A DNA stretch of 64,000 nucleotides from Blastococcus sp. TF02A-26 (lineage in GTDB: Bacteria > Actinomycetota > Actinomycetes > Mycobacteriales > Geodermatophilaceae), in contig NZ_QOHG01000018.1 in assembly GCF_003319125.1 (NCBI RefSeq), forward strand, positions 24,506-88,505. The letters run 5' to 3'. The notes beneath the pieces are model-generated. The model did not search any database and had not been told where the DNA came from. It saw only the letters and a list, made by a program, of their open reading frames with translations. Shown here piece by piece: positions 52,694 to 61,445 of this stretch (positions are counted from its first letter, which is position 1; each line of letters starts with the position of its first letter). The position numbers were made by a program, and so were the translations under genes.

Positions 52694-53561
52694 CACCGAG
52701 ATCCTCTGGCGCGGGCTGACCATCGGCGGGGACACCGACATCGACGTCCACGAGATCTCCGGCTGGGACGACCTCGACGACCTCGACACCTCGCTGGATC
52801 AGCCCCGGGTCCGGGCGCACGGCGACCACCCCGGCCCGATCTACTCCCGCGCGCGGACCGTCACGGTGCGCGGGGCGATCGCCAACCGCCAGGCGCGCGA
52901 CCAGCTGGTGCAGGCCGTCCTCGGAGCGACCCCGGTGTCCTCCGAGGAGGAGCCGCTGACGATCGAGACGTTCGGCCGCCGGCTCACCGCCGGCGCGCGC
53001 CTGGTCCGGCGCTCGCTGCCGGTGGGGGAGGACTACGCCTCCGGACACGTCCCGTTCGCGCTCGCCTGGCGCTGCACGGACCCGCTCCGCTACGGGCCCG
53101 AGAAGAGCCTTTCCACCGCGCTCCCCGCCTCCGGCGGCGGCCTGGCCTGGCCGCTGTTCGCCAACGGGGTCCTGGACTGGGGCACGGCGGGGACCAGCGG
53201 CCAGCTGGTGCTGGTCAACGAGGGGACGGCCGACGCCGGCATCGTCCTGGAGGTCGCCGCCGGGACGACTCACGGGCTGCCGTCCGGCTTCGAGATCTCC
53301 GCCGCTGGCCGGCGCATCACCTACGGCACCGCCGTGCCGCCCGGCCAGCACATCGAGATCGACACCGAGACCGGCGCCGTGCTCGCCGAGGGCACCGCGG
53401 ACCGCCGCCTCGAGCTGCTCAACAGCGACTGGCTGCTCGTGCCCGGCCGCGACCAGCAGACCGGAGCGCCGGGCTCGCTGACCGTCCAGTTCACCTCCCT
53501 CGGCGGTACCCGCGACCCCGCGGCCCTGCTGACCGCCCGATGGGAGGACACGTACTGGTGA
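52686..53561 (+). CDS. Distal tail protein (Dit-like)
   Basis: 291 residues. DIDVHEISGWDDLDDLDTSL, YSRARTVTVRGAI, FALAWRCTDPLRYG: the phage Dit/minor tail pattern. Overlaps the tape measure by eight bases. Confidence 0.8.
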   Translation: MADTEILWRGLTIGGDTDIDVHEISGWDDLDDLDTSLDQPRVRAHGDHPGPIYSRARTVTVRGAIANRQARDQLVQAVLGATPVSSEEEPLTIETFGRRLTAGARLVRRSLPVGEDYASGHVPFALAWRCTDPLRYGPEKSLSTALPASGGGLAWPLFANGVLDWGTAGTSGQLVLVNEGTADAGIVLEVAAGTTHGLPSGFEISAAGRRITYGTAVPPGQHIEIDTETGAVLAEGTADRRLELLNSDWLLVPGRDQQTGAPGSLTVQFTSLGGTRDPAALLTARWEDTYW

Positions 53562-54676
53562 CCACGCGAGTCCTCTACGGCCACCTGCGCACCGGCCGGA
53601 TCCTCGGCGAGCTCTCCCCAACCGGCTGCTCCTGGGCGCAGACGCTCAACGGCGCCGGCTCGATCGACCAGGTGACGGTCCCCAACGACGTCATCGAGCG
53701 GCTGCAGCTGCGCCAGACCGTCATGGGCCCGCGGGCGTTCCTCGCCGTCGAGCAGGACGACCGCATCCAGGAGGCCGGGCCCATCTGGACGTTCCCCTAC
53801 GACTGGGTGCGCGGTCAGCTCACCCTCGGCGCCGCAGGCCTGTGGTCCCTGTTCGACTACCGCAAGGTGATCCCCGTGCTGGCCGCCGGCCAGCGCGTAC
53901 AGGACCCGTCCGCGGACACCACCATCGCCGGCACCGACCTCGGCGGCATCGCCCGCGCGCTGGTCGCCCAGGCGATGACCCACGTCGGCGGCGACCTGCC
54001 CCTGGTCCTACCGGAGGCCGCGGCGGGGACGCGGACAGAGACGTTCCCGGGCTACAAGCTGCTCAACGTCGGGCAGCAGCTGCGCGAGCTCACCCAGCGC
54101 GAGACGGCGGCCCCGGACATCCGCTTCCCCGCCCGACGCAACCCCGACGACCGCCGCTTCCTGCAGTGGCTCATGGAGACCGGCACCGAGCAGACCCCGC
54201 AGCTGGCCCAGATCGGCCGCGACTGGGTCTTCGACACCACCACCCGGCGCTCCCCCGTGCTCGGCATCGGCACCGAGGGGGACGCCACGGTCATGGGCTC
54301 CCGTGCCTGGGTGACCGGCAACGGCAGCGAGCGGGACATGCTCATCGCGACCGCCTCCAACACCACGCTGCTCGACGCCGGCTACCCGCCGCTCGAGCAG
54401 GAGGAGAGCCGGTCCAGCGTCGAGCAGCAGGACACCCTCGACGGCCACGCCGCCAACCTCCGCGACCGCTCAGCCCGCCCGGTCGAGGTCTGGAAGGTCA
54501 CCGTCCACGCCTCGGCCGCCACCGAGGTCCGCGCCGGCGACTACGCCCGCGTGAAGACCGCCGGCCACCCCTGGCTGGGCACCGGCGAGCACCGCCTCCG
54601 CATCCGGAAGAAGACCGGCAACCTCACCGACAGGGTGGTCCTCGACATGTACCCGCTGCAGGCGGCCCTCGGATGA
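53558..54676 (+). CDS. Minor tail protein (baseplate hub-like)
   Basis: 372 residues. HLRTGRILGELSPTGCSWAQ, GQLTLGAAGLWSLFDYRKVI, matching siphovirus tail hub proteins (ReqiPepy6-type). GTG overlaps the Dit stop. Confidence 0.75.
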   Translation: MTTRVLYGHLRTGRILGELSPTGCSWAQTLNGAGSIDQVTVPNDVIERLQLRQTVMGPRAFLAVEQDDRIQEAGPIWTFPYDWVRGQLTLGAAGLWSLFDYRKVIPVLAAGQRVQDPSADTTIAGTDLGGIARALVAQAMTHVGGDLPLVLPEAAAGTRTETFPGYKLLNVGQQLRELTQRETAAPDIRFPARRNPDDRRFLQWLMETGTEQTPQLAQIGRDWVFDTTTRRSPVLGIGTEGDATVMGSRAWVTGNGSERDMLIATASNTTLLDAGYPPLEQEESRSSVEQQDTLDGHAANLRDRSARPVEVWKVTVHASAATEVRAGDYARVKTAGHPWLGTGEHRLRIRKKTGNLTDRVVLDMYPLQAALG

Positions 54677-55425
54677 CCCAGGAAGCCGCCGTCCCCCCGG
54701 GCTTCTGGGGCCGAGTCCAGAAGATGATCGACGACGCCATCGCCGGGTTCGCCCGCTCCGGGTTCCTCCGCAACGCCTCGATCACCGGCGGCGCCGGCCT
54801 GACCATCAAGGACGGCGGCCGCCTGGCGCTGGAGACCGCGTCGGGCGTCGTCCTCTTCGAGATCGGACCGGTCGGCCCCGCCATGCCCGACGGCACCATC
54901 CAGCAGGGCCTGGTCATCCGGCGCGCGGACGGCACCCCCGCGCTGGCGATGTTCGACGCCAACACCAGCGACGGCGTCCTCCGACAGGCGGCCAACTGGT
55001 ACGACCGCGGCGGCAACGTCGTCCTGGCCGACGACACCGACTCAGGCCAGGGCATCGCCCGGCCGTGGCTGTCCGGCGCCTTCTCCCGTACCCGGTTCGC
55101 CGACATGTCCGTGACCACGACGTCGTCGACCTTCGAGACCCTCTGGGACACCACCATCACCAAGCAGCAGCCGCGGCTGCAGGTGGGCTACCGGGCGACG
55201 ATGGACACGTCCGGGACGACCGGTGAAACCCGGGTCCTCGTCAACGACGTGCAAATCGGACCCGTGGCCACGGAGGGCTTCGTCGTGGCCAGTAGGTACG
55301 TCGGTCCGGCGGCCGTCGCCGGCGCGCACATGAGCGACCTGACGATCAAGATCCAGGGCCGGCGGACCAGCGGCTCGGGAGCCCTGCGCGTCGAGCCCCT
55401 CGGCTGGCGGACGCAGCAGGCCTAG
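54673..55425 (+). CDS. Minor tail protein
   Basis: 250 residues. GFLRNASITGGAGLTIKDGG, LALETASGVVLFEIGPVGPA, beta-rich C-terminus; similar to upper baseplate proteins after the hub. Its TAG shares CTAG with the stop of the minus-strand gene. Confidence 0.7.
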   Translation: MTQEAAVPPGFWGRVQKMIDDAIAGFARSGFLRNASITGGAGLTIKDGGRLALETASGVVLFEIGPVGPAMPDGTIQQGLVIRRADGTPALAMFDANTSDGVLRQAANWYDRGGNVVLADDTDSGQGIARPWLSGAFSRTRFADMSVTTTSSTFETLWDTTITKQQPRLQVGYRATMDTSGTTGETRVLVNDVQIGPVATEGFVVASRYVGPAAVAGAHMSDLTIKIQGRRTSGSGALRVEPLGWRTQQA

Positions 55426-55877
55426 CCAGCCGGCGGCACGTATCCCGGCTCGCCAGGAAGCGGCTCGGCCGGAGTCCAACCCGGGTCGGGCGCGACCGGC
55501 GGCTCGCCAGGGTTCTGCGGCGGGGTCCAGCCCTCCGGCAGCGAGCCGTCGGGGTTCACCTGCGGGGCCGGGATTGTCTCCGGCGCGGGCGCGGGCGCGG
55601 GCACCGGAGCGGGGGCCTGGGGCTCGGTCACGTCCTCGACCGTAGCGACCGGCTGCTCCGCGAAGGGCGGCGCGACCGGAGCCGGCTCGGCCGACGGAGC
55701 CGCCGGCGTCGACGACGTCGTCACCGCACCGGTATCGGCCACCTCGCGGGTGCCCGTCTCGTCGTCGCCGGCCGCCGCGGCCGCACCGACGCCGACACCT
55801 GCGGCGACCAGCGCCGCGCCCACGACAGCCAGCCCGGCCTTCGTCCGTACCGCGGACAGCACCTCACCCATGCGCAT
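55422..55877 (-). CDS. Membrane-anchored Pro-rich protein, candidate moron
   Basis: 151 residues. A helix (GLAVVGAALVAAGVGVGAAA) followed by a Pro/Ala/Thr/Glu-rich extracytoplasmic region (PAPVPAPAPAPETIPAPQ). Transcribed against the surrounding tail genes, so it may be expressed from the prophage. A surface role, such as superinfection exclusion, is only a guess. Confidence 0.6.
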   Translation of the reverse strand: MRMGEVLSAVRTKAGLAVVGAALVAAGVGVGAAAAAGDDETGTREVADTGAVTTSSTPAAPSAEPAPVAPPFAEQPVATVEDVTEPQAPAPVPAPAPAPETIPAPQVNPDGSLPEGWTPPQNPGEPPVAPDPGWTPAEPLPGEPGYVPPAG

Positions 55878-55951
55878 GCCTCAGGTATCGGCCCTCGCCG
55901 GTCCCGACTCAAGCCGACCCGCCCCGGGTCACCCGATTGTGAAGGAGTCCC

Positions 55952-57115
55952 ATGCCCGGCCTCGATGCCCTCACCGCCGGCGCCGGTCAGACCGACCAGC
56001 GCGACGCCCGGCACGCCGTGGGCGGCCTGCTCGCCGTCCAGGGCCCCACCGCGCTCGACGTACGCACCGGCGTCCTGCACGGCCCCGGCTCGACCGCCCT
56101 CATCACGGGCACGGCGAAGACCGGCCCCAAGATGAGCGTGCTGATCGGCGTGCACCACTCCGTCGGCTCCCGCGGAGTGGCCAACGGCCCCTACCTCGGG
56201 CCGACGCTGGACGCCGCGCTCGAGGTCGACGTCGACCTGGCGCCGGCCACCGGCTCGCGCATCGACGTCGTCTACGAGCGCCAGCGCGACACCACCTCCG
56301 GCGTACCGACCCCGGACGCCGCCACCGGCCCCGAGTACGGCGTCCTCAAGGGCTCCTCGAGCACCGGCACGCCGACCAAGCCGGACCTGTCGACGATCGT
56401 CGGCGCCACCGAGCTCGGCACCGTCACCGTCGCTGCCGGCGCGACGTCGACCAACGGCTCCAACGTCACCATCGCCAACACCGCCCGGCAGACCGTCGCT
56501 CGCGGTGCGCGCGTGCCCGTGCGCAACCAGGCGGAGCGGGACGCCCTGACCGCCTTCCCCGGGCTCGAGGTGTACCGGCTCGACAACGGCCAGGTGCAGC
56601 TGTGCACCGCGGCCGGCCCGCCGGCGGTCTGGAAGACCACCTACGACCCCGCCGCGCCCTTCGGGCAGCTGCCCTCGATCCGCGTCTTCCGAGCCAACTC
56701 GGCCGGCTACAACTCCCCCTCGATCTGGTACCCGGTGCCGTGGGACGGCTACGACACCTTCACGTCCTACGACCCCGGCTACGCGGGCACCCCGCAGATC
56801 GGCGGCGGCGAGTACTTCGGCCACGACTTCAGCGCCACCGACGACCGCCGGATCCTGATCAAGAAGTCCGGCCTCTACTTCGTAGAGCACGAGTCCGCCG
56901 GCAACACGGCGCCCGCGGGCGTGCGCGTCAACTACATGACCGACGTCCGCACGATCGGCACGACGATCACCGGTTCGAGCACCCAGACCTCCACGGTCGC
57001 CCGGATCTCGGCCGGCAGCTACATCGGCGGCAGCATCGTCCAGCCCAGCTCTGACGTGGCCGACGGCACCAACGGCTTCCGCAACCACCTCGTCATCACC
57101 CGCCTGGGCGACTGA
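55952..57115 (+). CDS. Tail fibre/receptor-binding protein
   Basis: 387 residues. Collagen-free beta-rich protein; N-terminal GQTDQRDARHAVGGLLAVQG is like baseplate-attached fibre heads, and the C-terminal half (ISAGSYIGGSIVQPSS) is a candidate receptor domain. AGGAG before the ATG. Confidence 0.7.
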   Translation: MPGLDALTAGAGQTDQRDARHAVGGLLAVQGPTALDVRTGVLHGPGSTALITGTAKTGPKMSVLIGVHHSVGSRGVANGPYLGPTLDAALEVDVDLAPATGSRIDVVYERQRDTTSGVPTPDAATGPEYGVLKGSSSTGTPTKPDLSTIVGATELGTVTVAAGATSTNGSNVTIANTARQTVARGARVPVRNQAERDALTAFPGLEVYRLDNGQVQLCTAAGPPAVWKTTYDPAAPFGQLPSIRVFRANSAGYNSPSIWYPVPWDGYDTFTSYDPGYAGTPQIGGGEYFGHDFSATDDRRILIKKSGLYFVEHESAGNTAPAGVRVNYMTDVRTIGTTITGSSTQTSTVARISAGSYIGGSIVQPSSDVADGTNGFRNHLVITRLGD

Positions 57116-57197
57116 CCCTCCCGCGCTGCCGCGTTCCTGCACGTTCCCCGCCGGACCTCCCGAGGTCGGGCCCTTCGCCATGCCCTCAGGAGGCCTG

Positions 57198-57923
57198 ATG
57201 TCCACCGCCGTCGCTGTCCTCGACGTCGCCCGCGCCGAGCTCGGCACCGCCGAGTCCCCGATCGGCTCCAACCGCGTGAAGTACAACGCCTGGTTCTACG
57301 GCCGCGAGGTGTCGGGCGACGCCTACCCGTGGTGCGCCGTCTTCGTCTCCTGGGTGGCTATCACGGCCGGCGCCAGCGCGCTGATCCCCCGCCACGCGTA
57401 CACCCCGGCCGGCGCCGACTGGTTCCGCCAGCGCGGCGCCTGGGGGAGCACGCCGCGGGTCGGCGCGATCGTCTTCTACGAGTGGCCCGGCATGGGCCGG
57501 ATCAGCCACGTCGGGATCGTCGAGACCGTCCACCCCGACGGGTCCTGGACGGCCATCGAGGGCAACACCGACGCGGCCGGGTCCCGCACCGGCGGCCAGG
57601 TGATGCGGCAGCGCCGGCGCTCGGTCGGCGCTCGCGGCGGCTTCGGCTACCCCGCCTACGCCGCGGCCGCCGCGGCCACCCCCGTCCCCGCGCCGGCGGC
57701 GGGCCGGCCGACGCTGCGCCGCGGCGACACCGGCGGCCACGTGCAGGCCCTGCAGCAGCGGCTGCGCACCGCCTACCCCGCCTACGCCGGCCACCTGGTC
57801 GTCGACGGCGACTTCGGTCCGGCCACCGAGGCGGCCGTCCGGGAGTTCCAGCGTCGCAGCCGGCTCGACGTCGACGGCGTCGTCGGCCGCAACACCTGGC
57901 GCGCCCTGGGGCTGGCGACGTGA
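57198..57923 (+). CDS. Endolysin: CHAP amidase/peptidase plus peptidoglycan-binding domain
   Basis: 241 residues. CHAP-type catalytic Cys46 (DAYPWCAVFVSW) and His104 (RISHVGIVE), then a Pro/Ala linker and a PG_binding_1 domain (about 170-240: LRRGDTGGHVQALQQRLRTA). ATG 57198 with AGGAGG four bases upstream. Digests host peptidoglycan at the end of infection. Confidence 0.88.
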   Translation: MSTAVAVLDVARAELGTAESPIGSNRVKYNAWFYGREVSGDAYPWCAVFVSWVAITAGASALIPRHAYTPAGADWFRQRGAWGSTPRVGAIVFYEWPGMGRISHVGIVETVHPDGSWTAIEGNTDAAGSRTGGQVMRQRRRSVGARGGFGYPAYAAAAAATPVPAPAAGRPTLRRGDTGGHVQALQQRLRTAYPAYAGHLVVDGDFGPATEAAVREFQRRSRLDVDGVVGRNTWRALGLAT

Positions 57924-58090
57924 CCGCCCGGCCCGACGGCGCGCAGGACACCTACGCCGGCGTCGACGGCGCTCGCATGGGCTGCGTCGACGACCTGCAG
58001 CAGCCGTTCCAGACGCCGCGCTGGTTCGTCATCACCATCGCCGCGGCGACCGTCCTGAGCTTCGTCCTGGCGGGGGTGGTGCTGCGGTGA
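57920..58090 (+). CDS. Small membrane protein, holin-like
   Basis: 56 residues, one C-terminal helix (WFVITIAAATVLSFVLAGVV). GTG overlaps the endolysin stop. Could be holin or antiholin. Confidence 0.6.
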   Translation: MTARPDGAQDTYAGVDGARMGCVDDLQQPFQTPRWFVITIAAATVLSFVLAGVVLR

Positions 58091-58455
58091 CCATCCCCGT
58101 GCAGCGCGGCCCGGAGTCCGACGGCACCGGACGGGTCCTCAGCCTGGTCGTCGAGAGCCTGCGCCGCGTCGAGGACTCGGTCGGCCGCCTGTCGGCCGAC
58201 ATGCGCGTCGAGCTCGCCAAGCTCCCCGAGCAGTACATCCACCGCCGCGAGGCCGACCGGCGCTTCGACGAGCTGAGCCTGGCCGTCCGCGAAGAGGAAG
58301 CCGAGCGGCAGCGCGACGTCGCCTCCGCCCGCGAACAGGTCACCGGCCTCGAGCGGCGCCTGGTCGAGGGGCGGCGCTGGGTCGTCGGACTCGCCTGCGG
58401 CAGCGGCCTGGCCGGCATCGGGCTGATCGTGAACATCATGGACAAGTTCCAGTGA
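58087..58455 (+). CDS. Coiled-coil membrane protein of the lysis cassette
   Basis: 122 residues. Coiled coil (about 20-90: FDELSLAVREEEAERQRDVA) and one C-terminal helix (WVVGLACGSGLAGIGLIVNI). Between endolysin and the two-helix protein, so lysis or spanin-like roles are possible. Confidence 0.6.
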   Translation: MTIPVQRGPESDGTGRVLSLVVESLRRVEDSVGRLSADMRVELAKLPEQYIHRREADRRFDELSLAVREEEAERQRDVASAREQVTGLERRLVEGRRWVVGLACGSGLAGIGLIVNIMDKFQ

Positions 58456-58469
58456 CGGAGGTCCTGCCC

Positions 58470-58895
58470 GTGACCCGCCCCTCTCCCGGCCGCCCGCAGC
58501 CGGTCCTCAGCGCCGCCCAAACCGCGGCGATCGCCACCTGGGCTACCGCCCTGCTCGTCGGCTGGCTCGCCCGCCGCGGCGTGTTGCTGCCCGCCGAGAT
58601 CAGCGAGCTCGCCGCGCACCTGATCGGGCTCGGCATCGTCGCCGTCGTCGGCGCCGGCTCCAGCCTGCTCGGCGCCCTGCGGGCCCGGCGGCACGTCACG
58701 CCGCTCGCCGACCCCCGCGACGACGACGGCGTCCGCCTGGTCCCCGCCCGGCAGCTGCCGCCGGTGCCCCCGGCGCGCTGGTTCAGCCGGCCGGAGCCGC
58801 CGTCGGCGCCGGACACCGCGCTGATCGAGCGCACCCAGGTCGCCGGCCCGTTCGTCGACGTCAGGAAGCTGCGCGCCGAGTACGGCCTGGACTGA
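58470..58895 (+). CDS. Two-helix holin-like protein
   Basis: 141 residues. Helices AIATWATALLVGWLARRGVL and HLIGLGIVAVVGAGSSLLGA, then a charged tail. GTG 58470 chosen for GGAGGT at 7-base spacing; a GTG at 58452 overlaps the previous stop. Probable holin. Confidence 0.65.
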   Translation: MTRPSPGRPQPVLSAAQTAAIATWATALLVGWLARRGVLLPAEISELAAHLIGLGIVAVVGAGSSLLGALRARRHVTPLADPRDDDGVRLVPARQLPPVPPARWFSRPEPPSAPDTALIERTQVAGPFVDVRKLRAEYGLD

Positions 58896-58969
58896 CCGAC
58901 TTCTGTCACACCCCCATGAGAGGCTGATCTCCTACCGCGCCGGCGCGCTGGGAGATCGGCGCCCAGCAC

Positions 58970-59005
58970 CGAGGCCCCTCCCGCCACCCGGCGGGAGGGG
59001 CCTCG
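58970..59005 (+). terminator. Late operon terminator
   Basis: Perfect 16-base stem CGAGGCCCCTCCCGCC with loop ACCC. A second inverted pair, GATCTCC (58926) and GGAGATC (58951), precedes it. Confidence 0.88.
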
Positions 59006-59078
59006 TCGTCGTTGCTGGGGGAGGGGAGCGGTTCGGCTCCAGGATCAGTCCCCAGACGCCGAACTAGGGTGCGTGGTC

Positions 59079-59321
59079 ATGTCCGAGCAGCTGTCCCGCG
59101 CGATCGCGATGCAGGTGCGGCGGCTCATGGACGAGCGTCAGGTAAGCGCCTATGCGCTGTCGAAGCAGACTGGGATCCCGCAGTCGAGCCTGAGCCGCAA
59201 GCTCAACGGGCCCGCCGCGTTCGACTTCGACGACGTCCAGGTCATCGCGGCCGCGCTCGGCATGGACGTCACCAGCCTGGTCGCGGCCGCCGAGCACGGA
59301 ACCCCTCCCCCGACCGGGTGA
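59079..59321 (+). CDS. XRE-type HTH regulator
   Basis: 80 residues. QVRRLMDERQVSAYALSKQT, GIPQSSLSRKLNGPAAFDFD, ALGMDVTSL: complete HTH_XRE. Isolated after the late terminator; may bind the inverted repeat just downstream. Confidence 0.85.
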   Translation: MSEQLSRAIAMQVRRLMDERQVSAYALSKQTGIPQSSLSRKLNGPAAFDFDDVQVIAAALGMDVTSLVAAAEHGTPPPTG

Positions 59322-59326
59322 CACTA

Positions 59327-59374
59327 CTTCCATTTTCGGGTACAGCTCCCAGGGGGTAGTGCCGAAAATGGAAG
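59327..59374. promoter_or_regulatory. Perfect 13-base inverted repeat, candidate operator
   Basis: CTTCCATTTTCGG (59327-59339) and CCGAAAATGGAAG (59362-59374), 22 bases apart, one base before the next ATG. CACTAC and GTAGTG are associated with each arm. Notably AT-rich for this genome. Confidence 0.6.
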
Positions 59375-59375
59375 C

Positions 59376-59627
59376 ATGACCGCTCCGCGCATCACCGCCG
59401 CGATGGTCTCGACCGTCGCCGAGGCCCGCTCCGCCGTCGTCGTCCTCGACGAGACCGCCGGCGCCCTCCGCCTCCAGCCCTCGCTCACCCCGCAGCAGGC
59501 CGACGACCCCGCCGTCGTCGTGCTGCTCGACCACTTCGGTGCCCGCTACTGGCTCCGCGCCCGCGGCACCGCCGGCGCCGCGGCCGCGGCCGCCACCGCT
59601 GAGGCCCGTCTGGCGGTCGCAGCGTGA
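59376..59627 (+). CDS. Small phage protein
   Basis: 83 residues. MVSTVAEARSAVVVLDETAG, DHFGARYWLRARG, Ala-rich end. The ATG lies one base after the inverted repeat, so the mRNA may be leaderless and operator-controlled. Unknown. Confidence 0.55.
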   Translation: MTAPRITAAMVSTVAEARSAVVVLDETAGALRLQPSLTPQQADDPAVVVLLDHFGARYWLRARGTAGAAAAAATAEARLAVAA

Positions 59628-60256
59628 CCGCCGCCCTGCAGGCGCCGGCTGCCCCGATGCTCGACGAGCTTGCCGCCCGCCGGATCACCAACCGGATCCG
59701 CGAGACGCTGCAGGTCGCCGTCGACCTGCTCATCGAGGCGTGGTCCGGCCGGGTCTGGGAGCCCCTGGGGCACGGCAGCTGGGAGGACTACCTGGCCGCC
59801 GAGTTCGGCGACCTGAACTTCCGGCTGCCCGCCGAGCCGCGGCAGGAGCGGCTGCTCACCATGCGCCAGGCCGGGATGAGCGTCCGCGCGATCAAGGCGA
59901 CCCCGGGCGCCGGCTCCGCGGGCACCGTTGCCGGCGACCTCAAGGTCCTGCGCGCGGCCGGCCGGCTCGACGACTCCGGCGGCGTCACGTCCCTCGACGG
60001 CCGCCGCCGTCCCGGCCGCGCCACCAGCCGGCCGACGAGCGCGCCGGAGATCTCCCCGGCCGACACGGTCGCCGACCAGGCGGTCGCCTGGGTGGCCGCC
60101 GCCGGCGCCCGCGGCCTGACCGTGCACGAGCTCTGCGACCGCGCCGGCTGGCGCCAGGGCAAGGCCTCGGCCGCGCTGTCCCGGGTCCACCGCCAGCGCC
60201 GGGTCGGCGTCGAGGGTCGCTTCCGCGGCGGCTGCACCGTGTACGTACAGCGGTGA
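59624..60256 (+). CDS. ParB-like HTH phage protein
   Basis: 210 residues. EAWSGRVWEPLGHGSWEDYL, RLLTMRQAGMSVRAIKATPG and a second winged HTH (LTVHELCDRAGWRQGKASAA). Known type in actinobacterial prophages and plasmids, function unclear. GTG overlaps the upstream stop. Confidence 0.7.
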   Translation: MTAALQAPAAPMLDELAARRITNRIRETLQVAVDLLIEAWSGRVWEPLGHGSWEDYLAAEFGDLNFRLPAEPRQERLLTMRQAGMSVRAIKATPGAGSAGTVAGDLKVLRAAGRLDDSGGVTSLDGRRRPGRATSRPTSAPEISPADTVADQAVAWVAAAGARGLTVHELCDRAGWRQGKASAALSRVHRQRRVGVEGRFRGGCTVYVQR

Positions 60257-60337
60257 GCCCCGGAACTGTCACCGGTCGCCCCTACCGTTGACGACGCCGC
60301 CTGGAGGCGTCACGTGGAGAGCAACACCCGGGCCTGG

Positions 60338-61339
60338 TCAGCCCACCCCCGAGCGCCCCTCCCACCGCCAGCCCGTGGCGGGGGAGGGGCGCTTGTCGTC
60401 TGCCGGGGACACGACGCGCAGCCGCCGGCCGGCCACCGCGGCGGCCCCGACCACGGGCAGACCGAGCACCGCGGCCCGGCACTCGTCGTCGTCGACGAAG
60501 GTGTAGATCTGCGTGCTGGTCAGCGACTCGTGCCGCAGCAGCTCCTGCGCGATCCGGGTGTTCCCGCCCGACGCCCGCAGCACCTCGGTGCCATACCAGT
60601 GGCGCAGCTGGTGGGCGGTCGCGTTCACCTCCGCCCGCCGCATCAGCTTGCTGATCGTGTTCGAGACCGAGTTGCCGCTGACCGGGCCCGGCCCGCGGTG
60701 CGCGGGGAACCACCAGCCGTAGCGGGGGAAGTCGTGCGCGATCGCCGCGACCGCCGGATGCAGAGGCAGCCTCGCCGGCTTCGAGCCCTTCCCCACCACG
60801 GACAACCACGGGCCGTCGATGTCCTCGCCCCGGAACTTCGCGATCTCGTGCGCGCGCAGCCCTTGATAGGCGCCCAGCAGCACCATCGCCCGGGTCCGCC
60901 GACGGTTCACCGTCGCGAGTACTCGCTCGAGCTGGGCGGTGGTGATCGGCCTGGCGGTGCGCTTCACGCCGCGCGGCTTGTGCAGCCGGTCGACCGGGTT
61001 GTCGCTGCGGTAGCCCATGGCCACCAGCCAGGAGAACCAGGAGTGCAGGTCGGCGTAGTTCACCGCCCGGGTGCCCGGCGAGATCCGCCCCCGCGACGCC
61101 GGCGACGTCGTCCCGCCGGCGGCCCTGGTCGACGGCGAGATCAGCGGGGTCGCGTCCCGGCCCAGGAACTCCGCGAGGTGCTGCCACTCGGCCAGCGCCG
61201 CCTCGACGCCGGCATACCGGCCGAGGTGGTCGACCAGGCCCAGCCGGTTACTGACCGTGCGCTCGCTCATGCCGGCGCCGCGCATCCACACGGCCCACTG
61301 TTCGAGCAGCTCAGCGGTCAGGTCCCCCGAGTCGTTCAT
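60338..61339 (-). CDS. int: Tyrosine site-specific integrase
   Basis: 333 residues. SAM-like N-domain (LEQWAVWMRGAGMSERTVSN) and catalytic domain with Arg162 (YQGLRAHE), Lys184, HQLRHWYGTEVLR (His243, Arg246), His270 and Tyr279 (STQIYTFV). Catalyses integration at tRNA-Lys. ATG 61339 gives the usual length; a GTG at 61405 is possible. Last gene of the leftward operon that begins at the repressor in the circular phage. Confidence 0.93.
   Translation of the reverse strand: MNDSGDLTAELLEQWAVWMRGAGMSERTVSNRLGLVDHLGRYAGVEAALAEWQHLAEFLGRDATPLISPSTRAAGGTTSPASRGRISPGTRAVNYADLHSWFSWLVAMGYRSDNPVDRLHKPRGVKRTARPITTAQLERVLATVNRRRTRAMVLLGAYQGLRAHEIAKFRGEDIDGPWLSVVGKGSKPARLPLHPAVAAIAHDFPRYGWWFPAHRGPGPVSGNSVSNTISKLMRRAEVNATAHQLRHWYGTEVLRASGGNTRIAQELLRHESLTSTQIYTFVDDDECRAAVLGLPVVGAAAVAGRRLRVVSPADDKRPSPATGWRWEGRSGVG
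60353..60392. terminator. Bidirectional terminator at the integrase end
   Basis: 18-base arms (GCGCCCCTCCCACCGCCA and partner) with one mismatch, loop GCCCG. It lies inside the 3' end of the integrase gene, after the converging HTH gene. Confidence 0.7.
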
Positions 61340-61445
61340 GCGGCAGGCGTACGGGACTGGCTGGTCCGCAGCATCCGGGACGCCTCGGTCGGGTGGTGCG
61401 CTCACCTTCGGACGGGTGACGCCGCGCCGGCCCGGTCACAGGCGG

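Noticed and set aside
49892..52789. 965-codon open frame opposite the tape measure gene
   Set aside because: Mirror frame of a GC-rich coding gene with Val/Leu/Gly/His bias and no domain; the plus strand has a clear tape measure protein.
59079..59627. Toxin-antitoxin pair
   Set aside because: An HTH gene followed by a small gene resembles one, but the second protein shows no toxin motif, and the inverted repeat between them fits an operator for two separate units.
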